Positions 1 through 8,924 of a stretch of 64,000 bases of DNA are shown here, piece by piece. The translations under genes and the position numbers were made by a program. Each line of letters starts with the position of its first letter. Within the stretch, counting starts at the first letter, position 1. The notes under the pieces are model-generated. The model searched no databases. It saw nothing but the letters and a program-made list of their open reading frames with translations, and was not told the DNA's origin. Source of the stretch: Spirosoma oryzae (lineage in GTDB: Bacteria > Bacteroidota > Bacteroidia > Cytophagales > Spirosomataceae); assembly GCF_003002825.1 (NCBI RefSeq), contig NZ_PVTE01000011.1, positions 62,001 through 126,000 on the forward strand. Direction: 5' to 3'.

Positions 1-573
1 AAGCCAGATTGCGCAGGCGACGATACCCATGAAGGCATTTCGCGAAAATACGTGTGGATTTCCGCCGTCGTCGTTGTCGCCCAGCGTGATCGTGGCCCGC
101 TGACCAATGGCCCAGCTTGGGTTTGTAATCAGCGAATAGATCAGGCCGAGATTGGAGACGAATGTAAAGAACACGACCACGAAGATGAATACACGGGCGA
201 TGTCATTCGGAATATTGATCAGCAGAAACAGGAAAATAAGCGCATAGGCATAGTAAATCATGTCTTTGTCGTAATCCTTAAAACCGGGATCGCCCAGGTA
301 AGTAAACATGTACATGATACACAGGGCAATGAAGCCCAGCCCCATCCACAACATCGTCATGTTTGGGCGATACAACCGGCGCAGAAAGGTAAACGGTACC
401 ATCAGTACCAGACCAAATGCGAAGGCAACTGCGGTAAAAACGGTACTACCCGGTGCCAGTTTCAGCGTCTCCCGGAAAAAGAAAATTAGTGGGTAGCCAT
501 CGACCAGAATGCAGATGCCGACTACCATACGCATCAGGTCGATTGTTTCCAGAAAGTGGAGGAATTTGCGCAT
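1..573 (-). CDS. O-antigen ligase/polymerase-like membrane protein (3' part cut by window edge)
   Basis: The frame is open from the ATG at 573 to the window edge (191 codons), so the C-terminus is missing. The protein begins MRKFLHFLETIDLMR and shows about five hydrophobic segments separated by short basic loops (such as RRLYRP), as in a multi-pass inner-membrane protein. A hydrophilic loop with GDNDDGG is followed by NPHVFSRNAFMG and another hydrophobic stretch; this layout is typical of the Wzy/WaaL (O-antigen polymerase or ligase) superfamily, but primary-sequence identity in that family is low. It is the last visible gene of the polysaccharide locus, 63 bp after the preceding GT2 gene. 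Because the locus has an ABC exporter, a ligase role is more likely than a polymerase role (inference). Confidence 0.6.
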   Translation of the reverse strand, partial: MRKFLHFLETIDLMRMVVGICILVDGYPLIFFFRETLKLAPGSTVFTAVAFAFGLVLMVPFTFLRRLYRPNMTMLWMGLGFIALCIMYMFTYLGDPGFKDYDKDMIYYAYALIFLFLLINIPNDIARVFIFVVVFFTFVSNLGLIYSLITNPSWAIGQRATITLGDNDDGGNPHVFSRNAFMGIVACAIWL

Positions 574-636
574 CTATAAATTCGTATAAGGATCTATTCT
601 GGTCTATCGTATGAAAGTACGCTCTGGGTAACTCGT

Positions 637-1527
637 TTATTTTCTAGACTGATTCAACATGAACCGATGACGAATATACGCCCAATCACCCCGAAATACG
701 AACGTTGTCAGCTTGCGTAGCCGACAGTAGCGCCCCCAGAACCAGCTGCCCAGACCCGATTCCAGCATTGGGCTGTATTTGCGCTGTACCTGTTCGTGCT
801 CCGCCAGGCCTACCGTGTTGGCAATGGTTGAGGATTTCGCGTCGGGCTGTACCCGGAAGCCACCCCAAAATTCCTTGACGTGTTTAAACGTAACTTCGGT
901 ATGAACTCCCAAGCGCGCAATAATCTCGTAGTCGATAACGAAGCGGAGACTCTCATCCAGTAGCCCGTACTGCTCCATCAGCGACCGACGAATAAACAGC
1001 GACTGATTGAACACCTGCATGCCTTCGTAAATCTGACACTCGCGGCAGAAGGGCAATGCCTTCATCGACTCCAGAATAACGTCCTGTTCGTCGATGATGT
1101 ACATATCTCCGTAAAAAACCCCGGTGTCGGGGGTCTGACGCCAGGCTTCGGCGACCCGCTTCAGTGCGCCCGGTGCAAAGATGTCGTCGGAGTTCTGGAA
1201 GGCGACATAATCGCCGGTAGCCATTCGAAATCCTTTGTTGATGGCATCGGTCTGCCCCCGGTCTTTTTCGCTAACCCAGCCCGCCAGATACGGCTCATAT
1301 TTCCGGATAATGTCCAGCGTTCCGTCGGTAGAACCGCCGTCGATGATAAAATATTCGAGGTTCGGATACTGCTGATTCAGTACACTCAGAATCGTTCGCT
1401 CCAGATAAGCCGCCTGGTTGTACGAAGGGGTAACGACCGTTAGTTTCGGATACGTCAGGCCGTCCGCTGTCGGTTGAGGGCTGAAGGATTGCGTAACGAA
1501 GGCGCGCAGGGAAGGGGCAGAAGCCAT
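637..1527 (-). CDS. Glycosyltransferase family 2
   Basis: A 296-residue GT-A fold glycosyltransferase. The N-terminal nucleotide-binding strand reads KLTVVTPSYNQAAYLERT at about residues 28-45, followed by IIDGGSTDGT and then FQNSDDIF near residue 115, the position of the DXD metal site. No membrane helix is visible, so it should act at the cytoplasmic face and add one sugar from a nucleotide donor to the growing lipid-linked glycan. Only 3 bp separate it from the upstream GT4 gene, so the two are co-transcribed. The sugar specificity cannot be read from sequence. Confidence 0.88.
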   Translation of the reverse strand: MASAPSLRAFVTQSFSPQPTADGLTYPKLTVVTPSYNQAAYLERTILSVLNQQYPNLEYFIIDGGSTDGTLDIIRKYEPYLAGWVSEKDRGQTDAINKGFRMATGDYVAFQNSDDIFAPGALKRVAEAWRQTPDTGVFYGDMYIIDEQDVILESMKALPFCRECQIYEGMQVFNQSLFIRRSLMEQYGLLDESLRFVIDYEIIARLGVHTEVTFKHVKEFWGGFRVQPDAKSSTIANTVGLAEHEQVQRKYSPMLESGLGSWFWGRYCRLRKLTTFVFRGDWAYIRHRFMLNQSRK

Positions 1528-1530
1528 AAA

Positions 1531-2646
1531 TTACAGAAGCGATTGATAAACAGCCAGCGTTTGGGCCGCCGTGCGTTCCGCCGAGAAATCGGCCAGCCGA
1601 CGATAGCCTTTCTGAATCAGATCGGCTCGCAGGGATTCGTCGGTAATGACCCGCTCGATAGCCGTGCCGATGGCATCGGTATCGTCCGGATCGAAAAAAA
1701 CGGCTGCGTCGTCCGCCACTTCGGGTAAGGAGCTACGATCGCTCAACACGGCCGGACAACCGCTGGCGAACGCTTCCAGTACCGGAATGCCGAACCCTTC
1801 GTTGAGTGATGGAAAGATAAACGCCCGCGCCTGCCGGTAGAGGTCGAACAAAACGTTGTTGTCGGGAATGGGTGCATAACGAACGCGGCCCGCAAGCCCG
1901 GCCGACTGAAACGAGGCTTGCTCTGCCGACGAGAACGAACCTCCACCAGCGCATACCAGGTGCAGGTCCGGGTAGCGTTTAAACAGAGGGTCGATCGCCC
2001 GGACGAACGTATCGAAATTTTTGTATAGATCCCGTTTGCCGACAAACAGCAAATACGGCTGCGCGGTAGTAGCAGCCGGTTGATCCGTGATCAACGGCTT
2101 CTGTTCGCTCATCGACGTGCTCAGTGGTACGACGTGAATCTTGGCCGGATCGACCGAGAAGTAGCGCAGAATATCCTGTTTGGTGAAGTCCGAAACGGCA
2201 ATGACCGCGTTGGCCCGGTCGAGCAGTACTTTTTTTGTTTCGTATAACCCCCGCCCCAGCTCTGGATATTTGTCGCCAAATCGTTCGGTACTGGCGTCGT
2301 GAAACGTCAGCACAAATGGCTTGGTACCGATGGCGTTGAGAAAATACCGATGGTAGTATGTCGGGTGGAATACGTCAAACTGTCCGGCGCGAAGCTGTTG
2401 AAGACTGTGCTGCCGGTTGATCTGTGAGACCGCCTGATTCACACGTCGGTTGTTAGCAAACCGGCCGTACGTCCAGTAGCGGTTGAAAGGCTGCTGCCGA
2501 AGATAATCGTTGTTCGACAGCAGCAACGATAGCCTGAACTGAATGTCAGATCGAGTGGAAAAGACACGCATCAGGTCAAAAAAGTACCGGGAAACCCCGC
2601 CGTAGGTGGTACCGGTAAAACACTGATGGTCGTATAAAACAGTCAT
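1531..2646 (-). CDS. Glycosyltransferase family 4 (GT-B)
   Basis: A 371-residue protein that starts MTVLYDHQCFTGTTYGGVSRY, the usual first Rossmann strand and acceptor loop of GT4 enzymes. The C-terminal half has LLFVGKRDLYKNFDTFVRA at about residues 202-220 and the donor-binding motif NEGFGIPVLEAFASGCP near residue 295, with the two glutamates of the EX7E motif. It is predicted to transfer a sugar with retention of configuration at the cytoplasmic membrane face. It lies between another glycosyltransferase (104 bp upstream) and the GT2 just downstream. Donor and acceptor are unknown. Confidence 0.9.
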   Translation of the reverse strand: MTVLYDHQCFTGTTYGGVSRYFFDLMRVFSTRSDIQFRLSLLLSNNDYLRQQPFNRYWTYGRFANNRRVNQAVSQINRQHSLQQLRAGQFDVFHPTYYHRYFLNAIGTKPFVLTFHDASTERFGDKYPELGRGLYETKKVLLDRANAVIAVSDFTKQDILRYFSVDPAKIHVVPLSTSMSEQKPLITDQPAATTAQPYLLFVGKRDLYKNFDTFVRAIDPLFKRYPDLHLVCAGGGSFSSAEQASFQSAGLAGRVRYAPIPDNNVLFDLYRQARAFIFPSLNEGFGIPVLEAFASGCPAVLSDRSSLPEVADDAAVFFDPDDTDAIGTAIERVITDESLRADLIQKGYRRLADFSAERTAAQTLAVYQSLL

Positions 2647-2750
2647 GGAAAAACCCGCCGAAGCAGACCACGTTTGTATTTTTCGTAGAAAATGGCCCGT
2701 AAAAGTACGGTTTGTTTGTCAGTTTATCGGTGTAGACGGTGAGAAACCGA

Positions 2751-3776
2751 TCAACGGGGCAATGCCGGTAGATAGATCGTATCGATCTGTTTGTTGAGTG
2801 CGGTCAATAGCGTCGTTGCCGTCCGACGCCAGCCTCGTACGATGGGCGGAACAGGTTGTATGCCGTACGCCGGTCGAATGGGAGTCAGCGCAGCCGGCTC
2901 TTTAGCCGCTACTTGTTGCCGGTAATCCCGCAGTAAAGTCATGACATCGGACCGTTTTGCCGGATTGAGTCGGGTCTGATGCGGAAAGAAGCCCTCATCG
3001 GGGTCGAACAGCCCTTTCATGTTGGCAAACAGCACTGGTTGCCCGCTAGCGGCCAGTTCCCACGTGGAATCCCGTTGCCGAAGCGGACGTTGTGGTAAAT
3101 TCCAGAGGGCTACGTGCCAGCTTGGATCATGCACGATGGTTATTCCGTCGAAGAAAACAGGCGCGTGCATAAGCCAGATCTGATCGGTACACAGCCCTTT
3201 GCAGAAATCGATATAGGCGCGTGTCTCTGCCCGACTTTGCCACCAGGCTAGCAGTTGTTCGGTTTCCGGAGCGCGCGAAAACGCCAGGAAGTCAGCGTTG
3301 TATAAGCCGATGTTCTGTAAATGTTTCTCGTCGGGCCAGGCTCCTTTACCCGGTCCCGTATCGCCTGGTGCCTGGAGCAGGTAGGGGGTCAGCAGCAGCG
3401 TCTGACCACGAAGACGATCCAGAATAGGCTGTATCGAGTGAAGAAACAGTACGTTCGGGTCGGCGTAAAGCAGCGTTTGAACCGTTGGATATCGGGCAAA
3501 AACGGCGGTGAGGAACCGGGGTTTGCAGGCTGCTGCAAATTCGACCGGCGTGTACTGATCCGACAGCTGTTGACGCTCGCTGTCCGTAAACAATGTACCA
3601 ACCGGCAGAATCGGGTAGGGAAATTGAACGTCCTGAGGAAGATGAGCTGGATCATCGGCCAGACCGATGACAACGGCAGGCGTATCCGATGCAGCGTTGA
3701 GCGAGTTCCGACAGTAGCTGTCGGCCAGAACCAGCGCTTGTGGCAGCTGGTGTATAAAACAGATAGTTACGAGCAC
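2751..3776 (-). CDS. GT8-like glycosyltransferase with altered DXD motif
   Basis: A 341-residue protein related along its length to the gene at 6749-7735. Both start with a short strand, xxxTICxI, followed by ALVLADSY or ARTLGDSL, and share a CKGLCTDQIW / CEGLFVDQHW block, a VALWNLPQR / VAYWNLHER block and a final FANMKG or FHYSGY with xDPD/xRPD nearby. The metal-binding position reads YADPNVLFL here but YFDPDIIVF in the paralogue, so the second acidic residue of the DXD is Asn. It probably acts in the same polysaccharide pathway with a changed substrate, or it is impaired. 15 bp separates it from the gene upstream. Confidence 0.72.
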   Translation of the reverse strand: MLVTICFIHQLPQALVLADSYCRNSLNAASDTPAVVIGLADDPAHLPQDVQFPYPILPVGTLFTDSERQQLSDQYTPVEFAAACKPRFLTAVFARYPTVQTLLYADPNVLFLHSIQPILDRLRGQTLLLTPYLLQAPGDTGPGKGAWPDEKHLQNIGLYNADFLAFSRAPETEQLLAWWQSRAETRAYIDFCKGLCTDQIWLMHAPVFFDGITIVHDPSWHVALWNLPQRPLRQRDSTWELAASGQPVLFANMKGLFDPDEGFFPHQTRLNPAKRSDVMTLLRDYRQQVAAKEPAALTPIRPAYGIQPVPPIVRGWRRTATTLLTALNKQIDTIYLPALPR

Positions 3777-3791
3777 GGGCGCAAAACTACG

Positions 3792-4817
3792 CTATTCGAG
3801 CATATCGCCCAAAGCCGCCAGAACAGGAGCGTACCAGTTAGCCGAGGCATCGGCGTACCGTTTATAGTCCCCCTGTCGAAGTCCTTGTATGACAGGCTGG
3901 AACCGCCGTAACCGATCGTGGGGCAGGCAACTGCGCATCGTGAAATGAGCGAGCTGCCGGTGAAGCTGCGCCATGCCGGGGGTGATACCCGGTACCCGCT
4001 CCGCTAATAGTCGGCTGATCGTCGCCAACGTTGCCTGTTTTTCGCGCAGGGGAGCGAGCTTGAGCGACCGCTGGCGAATGAAGCGATCACGTAGGCGAAT
4101 TCGTTCTACAGGGTCTTCGTCTTTACCCACGCCTATCTGCTGCTTCTCGTGGGTACGATAGAGTTGCAAGGGCTGGTCGACAAATTGGATGGTTCCCTGA
4201 GCAGCGGCTACCAAGGCAATCCAGCCATCGTAGATGTAGCCTGGTATACCGCCGGGAATCGGTAGAATGCTTGCCAGCACTGATCGGCGTATAACCGTGG
4301 CACAGCCCATAACCCGATTGCCATCCAGCAATACGTCCATCGAATTGCCTGATTGCCAGCGCGCCCGCGCCGATTCATCGAATCGAACCCAGCTCCAGAA
4401 TCGGCTTTGCCGCCCCTTTAGCTGCGCATCGGTTACCCAGGCGTCGCAAAAAGCAACTTGTGTTGCTGGGTGTTTAACCATAAAATCGGTCATAAGCCCG
4501 ACTTTCTCCGGGAACCAGCAGTCGTCCTGATCGCAGATAAAAATCAGTTCACCGGTACATTCGCTCAGTACTTTCTCGAAGTTTTTGTTGAATCCTAATC
4601 GTGTCGCGTTGACCAGAATACGGACCGGAAAAGGTGCATCAGCCGCCAGACGGTTCAACAGCGCTACCGTGTTGTCAGTTGACTGATCGTCGCAAACAAC
4701 AATTTCGTCGGGCAGTACATGCTGCTCCAGCAGGCTTTGCCACTGAGTGGCCAGATAGGCTTCACCATTGTAGGTGCAAAGCGCAATCGAGATCGTTGGC
4801 CGAGCCGAAGGAGTCAT
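3792..4817 (-). CDS. Glycosyltransferase family 2, rhamnosyltransferase-like
   Basis: A 341-residue GT2 enzyme. The N-terminus has TISIALCTYNGEAYLATQW at about residues 8-26, then VCDDQSTDNTVALL, then FICDQDDCWFPEKV near residue 95, the DXD motif in the DQDD form common in bacterial rhamnosyltransferases of cell-surface glycan loci. NRVMGCATVIRR around residue 165 and GYIYDGWIAL complete the GT-A acceptor region. It belongs to the polysaccharide operon, 70 bp from the DUF5672 gene downstream of its own start in genome order. The rhamnose assignment is a family tendency, not shown by the sequence. Confidence 0.87.
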   Translation of the reverse strand: MTPSARPTISIALCTYNGEAYLATQWQSLLEQHVLPDEIVVCDDQSTDNTVALLNRLAADAPFPVRILVNATRLGFNKNFEKVLSECTGELIFICDQDDCWFPEKVGLMTDFMVKHPATQVAFCDAWVTDAQLKGRQSRFWSWVRFDESARARWQSGNSMDVLLDGNRVMGCATVIRRSVLASILPIPGGIPGYIYDGWIALVAAAQGTIQFVDQPLQLYRTHEKQQIGVGKDEDPVERIRLRDRFIRQRSLKLAPLREKQATLATISRLLAERVPGITPGMAQLHRQLAHFTMRSCLPHDRLRRFQPVIQGLRQGDYKRYADASANWYAPVLAALGDMLE

Positions 4818-4887
4818 GAGTTAGTTAAAGCGAGTAAATCAGTTGATGAGAATCGAGAACAAAAGTAGTGGCTTAGTATAACAACCA

Positions 4888-5715
4888 TCAAATTTGGTAG
4901 CCATACTGAGCGAAAATAGTACGCCAATAGTCAGTGCCGTGAATATCCCAGGCGTGGCAACCGAACGGCAATCGTCCCTGGTTATAGCGTTCGACAGCGC
5001 GCTGCGGGAAAAATTCAACGGCGAAATGCAGTGCCGTACCGTATGGGGGAATGCGTAGATGCGGCCAGTACCGATTTACTTCAATGCCCCAAAAGGCGTC
5101 TTCATTATACTGGTGGATAGTGGGCTGCTCGTAGGGGTGGATTCGCTTCGTAGGTCGTCGCAGCACCCGGAGCATCGCCGGAATACGGCGGAGAGAAAAA
5201 CCGCCATTGCCTACAGCATTCTGACTGATGATCTCGCGGGGCGTCACGCCGTCGGCTTTCTTCAGGTGTAGCAGTGTAGCTATCTGCTGCTTGGCTCGAA
5301 ACCAGGCGGCATCGCGCCAGCCGACAAAGTCGATATCGCGCAGCCAGGGGGCTCCTATGTAGTCGTACCCCCGCCGGCACCAGTCGGCCAGTTCGTCCTG
5401 AAAGACAAAGGCGTCCAGCTGGTAGAGTAGCATGTATTCCCACTCCGCAAACGCTTGGTAGAAGGTAGACGACAGCATCAGCCGGTTGTAGGACTGAATG
5501 CTGGTAAAAAACGAATCGTCGAACCGATAGATTCGCAGGGAAGGATACTGCGACGTATAAGCAGCCAGGTCGAGAGCCTGGGGAGCCGCCAAACAGACCG
5601 GATAATGACCCAGTACCTTCATGCACTGCGTCAGCGAGATCTGTTCGTAAGCCGAGAGTACCGGCTTGTAGACCGGAATCACGACACAGGCACTCACGGC
5701 AAAGGATTTACTCAT
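4888..5715 (-). CDS. DUF5672 family protein, probable glycosyltransferase
   Basis: I chose the ATG at 5715 (MSKSFAVSACVVIPVYK, 275 residues) because it overlaps the stop of the upstream GT9 gene as ATGA at 5712-5715. The longer frame to 5763 would run 52 bp into that gene. The block SYNRLMLSSTFYQAF, then LLYQLDAFVFQDELADW and YDYIGAPW around residues 110-150, is the DUF5672 signature. The family occurs mainly in polysaccharide loci next to glycosyltransferases, and the QLDAF segment looks like a DXD-like metal site (inference). The protein has no membrane helix. Function is not established experimentally to my knowledge. Confidence 0.78.
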   Translation of the reverse strand: MSKSFAVSACVVIPVYKPVLSAYEQISLTQCMKVLGHYPVCLAAPQALDLAAYTSQYPSLRIYRFDDSFFTSIQSYNRLMLSSTFYQAFAEWEYMLLYQLDAFVFQDELADWCRRGYDYIGAPWLRDIDFVGWRDAAWFRAKQQIATLLHLKKADGVTPREIISQNAVGNGGFSLRRIPAMLRVLRRPTKRIHPYEQPTIHQYNEDAFWGIEVNRYWPHLRIPPYGTALHFAVEFFPQRAVERYNQGRLPFGCHAWDIHGTDYWRTIFAQYGYQI

Positions 5716-6752
5716 ACAATGGTTGGCTGGCCTAGTTGCTCGGCGACGGCCTGCTGTACCCAATCGTATGGCAGCTCGGCGCAGGGATGACCAAAATTAT
5801 TTAAAATCGTTACGCCTTCGCCCCGTTTGTAGCGGCCGGAGTAAGGCATGTAGTCGACAAAATCGAACAGTTTGCCGAGGAGCAGAATACCCGTTGTGTG
5901 CATTGCATTGGCCATGTGAGCCGGTCCACTATCGATACCGATAAACAACCGTGCCCCCCGAATGACCTCGGCCGTCTCCAATAGACTTAACTGACCGCAC
6001 AGGTCGACATAACGTGGGTTCGTTTGCTGAACAACCGATTTGAGACCAATTTCGATTACGGGAAAGTCGTAGGTATCGAGTAGCCAGTCGACGAGTTTAT
6101 TCCAGTTCGGGGCGGGCCAGTCGCGGGCGACATGGCTCGACTCGCAGTGAATGACGATTGGCCCGGCGGGTAGCTGCCGATTAGCCACCCGCTGCCGTAT
6201 CGACTCCGGTATGTACATTTTTGGCTCGGCCGTCAGCGCGGGCAAGCCGGCCGCCTGCGAAAACATGTAGAGCAGATCACCCCGGTCGTAGTAATTATCG
6301 AAGGTCAAATTGATGGCATCAGCCGTTGGGTTGACCGGATCTTCGGGGCAGTACTTGCACTTACGGTGTGAGATGTGCAGGTTATAAACGTGGTCGAATG
6401 CGTTGAGCTTAAGGAGCCATACGCGTTCGCTGGGGCATTTCTCGATTAAGTAATTGTCCAGATCGGGATGGTACCTGACCAGGTCGATGTACGGCTTCCG
6501 AATAAACCAGATCAGGTAACCATCCGGGTATAATTTCCTGACTTCGCGAGCAATGGGTTCACAAGCGATTATGTCGCCCATCTGCTCCGATAGAATGATG
6601 GCTATAAACGGTCGGTTGCCCGCCCGCCATTTTAGCTGGTGCAGGTGGATCGTCTTTATCAGGACGCTCCAGAACTTGCCAATGATGTGGGTGTATTTAT
6701 GGAACCGATACGTCCAGAGTGTGCGTAGGCGTGTCCATTCAGAATTGGTCAT
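5712..6752 (-). CDS. Glycosyltransferase family 9 (heptosyltransferase-like)
   Basis: A 346-residue GT-B enzyme of the ADP-heptose:LPS heptosyltransferase superfamily. PFIAIILSEQMGDIIACEPI near residues 48-67 is the N-terminal acceptor motif (normally GDxxxxxP), and LFIGIDSGPAHMANAM near residue 265 is the nucleotide-binding motif with its DSGPAH core. A cysteine pair, CKYC, at about residue 130 is unusual for the family. It overlaps its neighbours by 4 bp on both sides (ATGA at 6749-6752 and 5712-5715), so three genes are translationally coupled. It probably adds a heptose or other sugar during glycan assembly. Confidence 0.85.
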   Translation of the reverse strand: MTNSEWTRLRTLWTYRFHKYTHIIGKFWSVLIKTIHLHQLKWRAGNRPFIAIILSEQMGDIIACEPIAREVRKLYPDGYLIWFIRKPYIDLVRYHPDLDNYLIEKCPSERVWLLKLNAFDHVYNLHISHRKCKYCPEDPVNPTADAINLTFDNYYDRGDLLYMFSQAAGLPALTAEPKMYIPESIRQRVANRQLPAGPIVIHCESSHVARDWPAPNWNKLVDWLLDTYDFPVIEIGLKSVVQQTNPRYVDLCGQLSLLETAEVIRGARLFIGIDSGPAHMANAMHTTGILLLGKLFDFVDYMPYSGRYKRGEGVTILNNFGHPCAELPYDWVQQAVAEQLGQPTIV

Positions 6753-7735
6753 CGCTGCTGTAACAAGGCAATCAGGCGATTGATTGGAAATTTAATAGCC
6801 TTCCGCACACGCTGATACCGTTTAATCGTTGGTGGTTTGATATATACACAGGGGTACTTGGTGTATTGCTCGTTGGCGTTAGCCAGCAATTCCCGGCAAT
6901 ACAGGTCAAACAGCGGTTTAACGTCGGGCCGCTGCGCAAAAGTATAGCGAGTCTGGTACTTGGAGATGTTGTCGGGCCGAAACGGGTTGTAACCGCTGTA
7001 GTGAAAAAAGCGCAGTTCGTCAGTACTGTTAATCAGCCAGGTACCGTCCGGCCGTTGGGAAAACTGCCGTTCGTGCAGATTCCAGTAAGCCACATTATAC
7101 CCCAGGTACTTATCGATAGCTACGTTCTGATAGTAGGCCGGCGCAAAATTAACCCAGTGCTGATCGACAAACAGTCCTTCGCACAGGTCGATCCGGCACT
7201 CGTATACCAGCCGCTCTTTCCACCAGTTGACAAAAGCCCGGGCTGTTTGGTCAGTACGCAGTCCGATAAACCCAAGGTTGAAAATTCCCGTGTTCAGGTG
7301 GTGCAACTCGTTGGGCCGCTCCCAGTCGGGGGTGGGGGAGCAGGTGTGCGGAGTCAGTACCAGACTGTTGGTTTCCAGCGCCTTATTTAGTTCGATCAGC
7401 GGTTGAAAAACGATAATGTCGGGATCGAAATAAATAACCGCCGTTGCTTCCGGCCGATTCTGGTAAAAATAGTCGATGAAAAATGGCTTGACGGCTGTAT
7501 TCAATTCGGTAATGTCGTACCGATCGCACATAGCCTGGAAATCCGGAATACCAATTTTGTCGACTTCCAGCATAGGATAGTCGGGCACCAAATCCGCCGG
7601 GAGGTTAGCTGTGCTCAGTTTGTCGACCAGTCCAATGACATACTGATAGTCCGGATTTGTTCGGCGCAGGGAATCGCCGAGTGTACGGGCCTGGGCCAGA
7701 TAGTTGATGGAGCAAATCGTAAAAGCAAGCGTCAT
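6749..7735 (-). CDS. GT8-like glycosyltransferase
   Basis: A 328-residue protein that starts MTLAFTICSINYLAQARTLGD, as in nucleotide-diphospho-sugar transferases of the GT8-like group. VIYFDPDIIVFQPL near residue 98 carries an intact DXD-like DPD site. HLNTGIFNLGFIGL and LCEGLFVDQHWVNFAP follow at about residues 146 and 186, then YNVAYWNLHERQ and RFFHYSGYNPFRPD. It is paralogous to the gene at 2751-3776. Its stop overlaps the start of the GT9 gene by ATGA. It is cytoplasmic and acts in assembly of the polysaccharide; the sugar is unknown. Confidence 0.8.
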   Translation of the reverse strand: MTLAFTICSINYLAQARTLGDSLRRTNPDYQYVIGLVDKLSTANLPADLVPDYPMLEVDKIGIPDFQAMCDRYDITELNTAVKPFFIDYFYQNRPEATAVIYFDPDIIVFQPLIELNKALETNSLVLTPHTCSPTPDWERPNELHHLNTGIFNLGFIGLRTDQTARAFVNWWKERLVYECRIDLCEGLFVDQHWVNFAPAYYQNVAIDKYLGYNVAYWNLHERQFSQRPDGTWLINSTDELRFFHYSGYNPFRPDNISKYQTRYTFAQRPDVKPLFDLYCRELLANANEQYTKYPCVYIKPPTIKRYQRVRKAIKFPINRLIALLQQR

Positions 7736-7781
7736 AAAGCAGCAAAGGTGCAGAACCAGAAACCAGCCAGCGTCAGGTTAC

Positions 7782-8924
7782 TCAGCCGGGTTGGGCCGAT
7801 GGTTTCCGGTCACCGTACGAAAAATAGCGTTTCAGCCCATTGATGGGCTTTTCAAACAAGTACCACGATGCGGATGCGAGTACCAGCAACACGGCCAGAC
7901 TAATCAGCCGGTGCGCCCAGAAGCCCGGCGACAGGTGTATACCCAACCGATTCAGGATACGGAGCAGCAAAGGTACGGCATAGCCCGGTACCAGCATGTG
8001 AAACACGTAAATACCATAGCTGATCCGGCCAATGTATTGCAATATACCGTTGTTGAGTAACGAACCGCCTGGTCCGGAAAACCCCAGACTGGCCCCAACG
8101 ACGAACCACAGTGCGATGATTGAAATCAGCAGGCGTTGACACAATACTACGGCTATATGATCGCCGGGGAGCAACGTCAGCAAACCGATTAGCAAGACTA
8201 GCGACACTGCGGCTGCACCACTCAACAGGTGCCGGAATTGAGGAATTGCCGTGGGACGCTCGGTAGTGTACCAGGCCCAAAGTGCGCCCAGACCGAAGGC
8301 GTCGAAACTGGCCGGTGTCAACACGCCATCGAAATCACCGTTCCAATAGCCATAGCCCCGAAATAATACGCCGATACCGATCATACCGATGATAACGGCG
8401 CGAAATCGGTGCGGGGGCATCAGCAATACTACCCATGGCCAGATCAGATATAGCTGTTCTTCAACGCCTAAGGTCCAGAAGGGAGAAAGCAGGTCGGCCC
8501 AGTTACCCGTTTTGTGCAGCAGGATATTATAGCCGTACAGGTAGTAATACGCAGGCTGTGCGCGAATGTCGGATGCCTGCGGTAAGAAAACATAGACAAA
8601 GGTGATAACCAGGTAATACAGCGGGAAAATGCGGAGTACCCGGCGGATGAAAAAGTTGCGGTACGTATGGCCCAGTGTAGCCTTCCCCGCCCGGATACGG
8701 TCCCGGTTACCGAGCAGAATGCGGGTGATCAGGAAGCCGCTGATTACGAAAAACACCATGACCCCAATGGTACCGTTGGGCAACCGATTGATCCCTTGCC
8801 CCGTTGGAAACCAGTGGTAAACGACAACCAGCAATACGGCCAGTGTCCGCAGTGAGTCTAACTGCGGCATGTGTCCGGCGAGTAGTCGGTTGCTGGTTGG
8901 CTGGGACAGCGGAGCGGGCGTCAT
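7782..8924 (-). CDS. Acyltransferase family 3 (OafA/YrhL type)
   Basis: A 380-residue integral membrane O-acyltransferase. After a short cytoplasmic N-terminus, the motif QLDSLRTLAVLLVVVYHW at about residues 21-38 contains the conserved RxxA and the catalytic-type histidine, followed by GVMVFFVISGFLITRILL and FFIRRVLRIFPLYYLV, all diagnostic for PF01757. About ten hydrophobic segments follow, with FWTLGVEEQLYLIWP in the middle. It should transfer an acetyl or other acyl group to a sugar of the exported glycan at the inner membrane. Its start overlaps the upstream GT4 stop by ATGA at 8921-8924. Confidence 0.92.
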   Translation of the reverse strand: MTPAPLSQPTSNRLLAGHMPQLDSLRTLAVLLVVVYHWFPTGQGINRLPNGTIGVMVFFVISGFLITRILLGNRDRIRAGKATLGHTYRNFFIRRVLRIFPLYYLVITFVYVFLPQASDIRAQPAYYYLYGYNILLHKTGNWADLLSPFWTLGVEEQLYLIWPWVVLLMPPHRFRAVIIGMIGIGVLFRGYGYWNGDFDGVLTPASFDAFGLGALWAWYTTERPTAIPQFRHLLSGAAAVSLVLLIGLLTLLPGDHIAVVLCQRLLISIIALWFVVGASLGFSGPGGSLLNNGILQYIGRISYGIYVFHMLVPGYAVPLLLRILNRLGIHLSPGFWAHRLISLAVLLVLASASWYLFEKPINGLKRYFSYGDRKPSAQPG

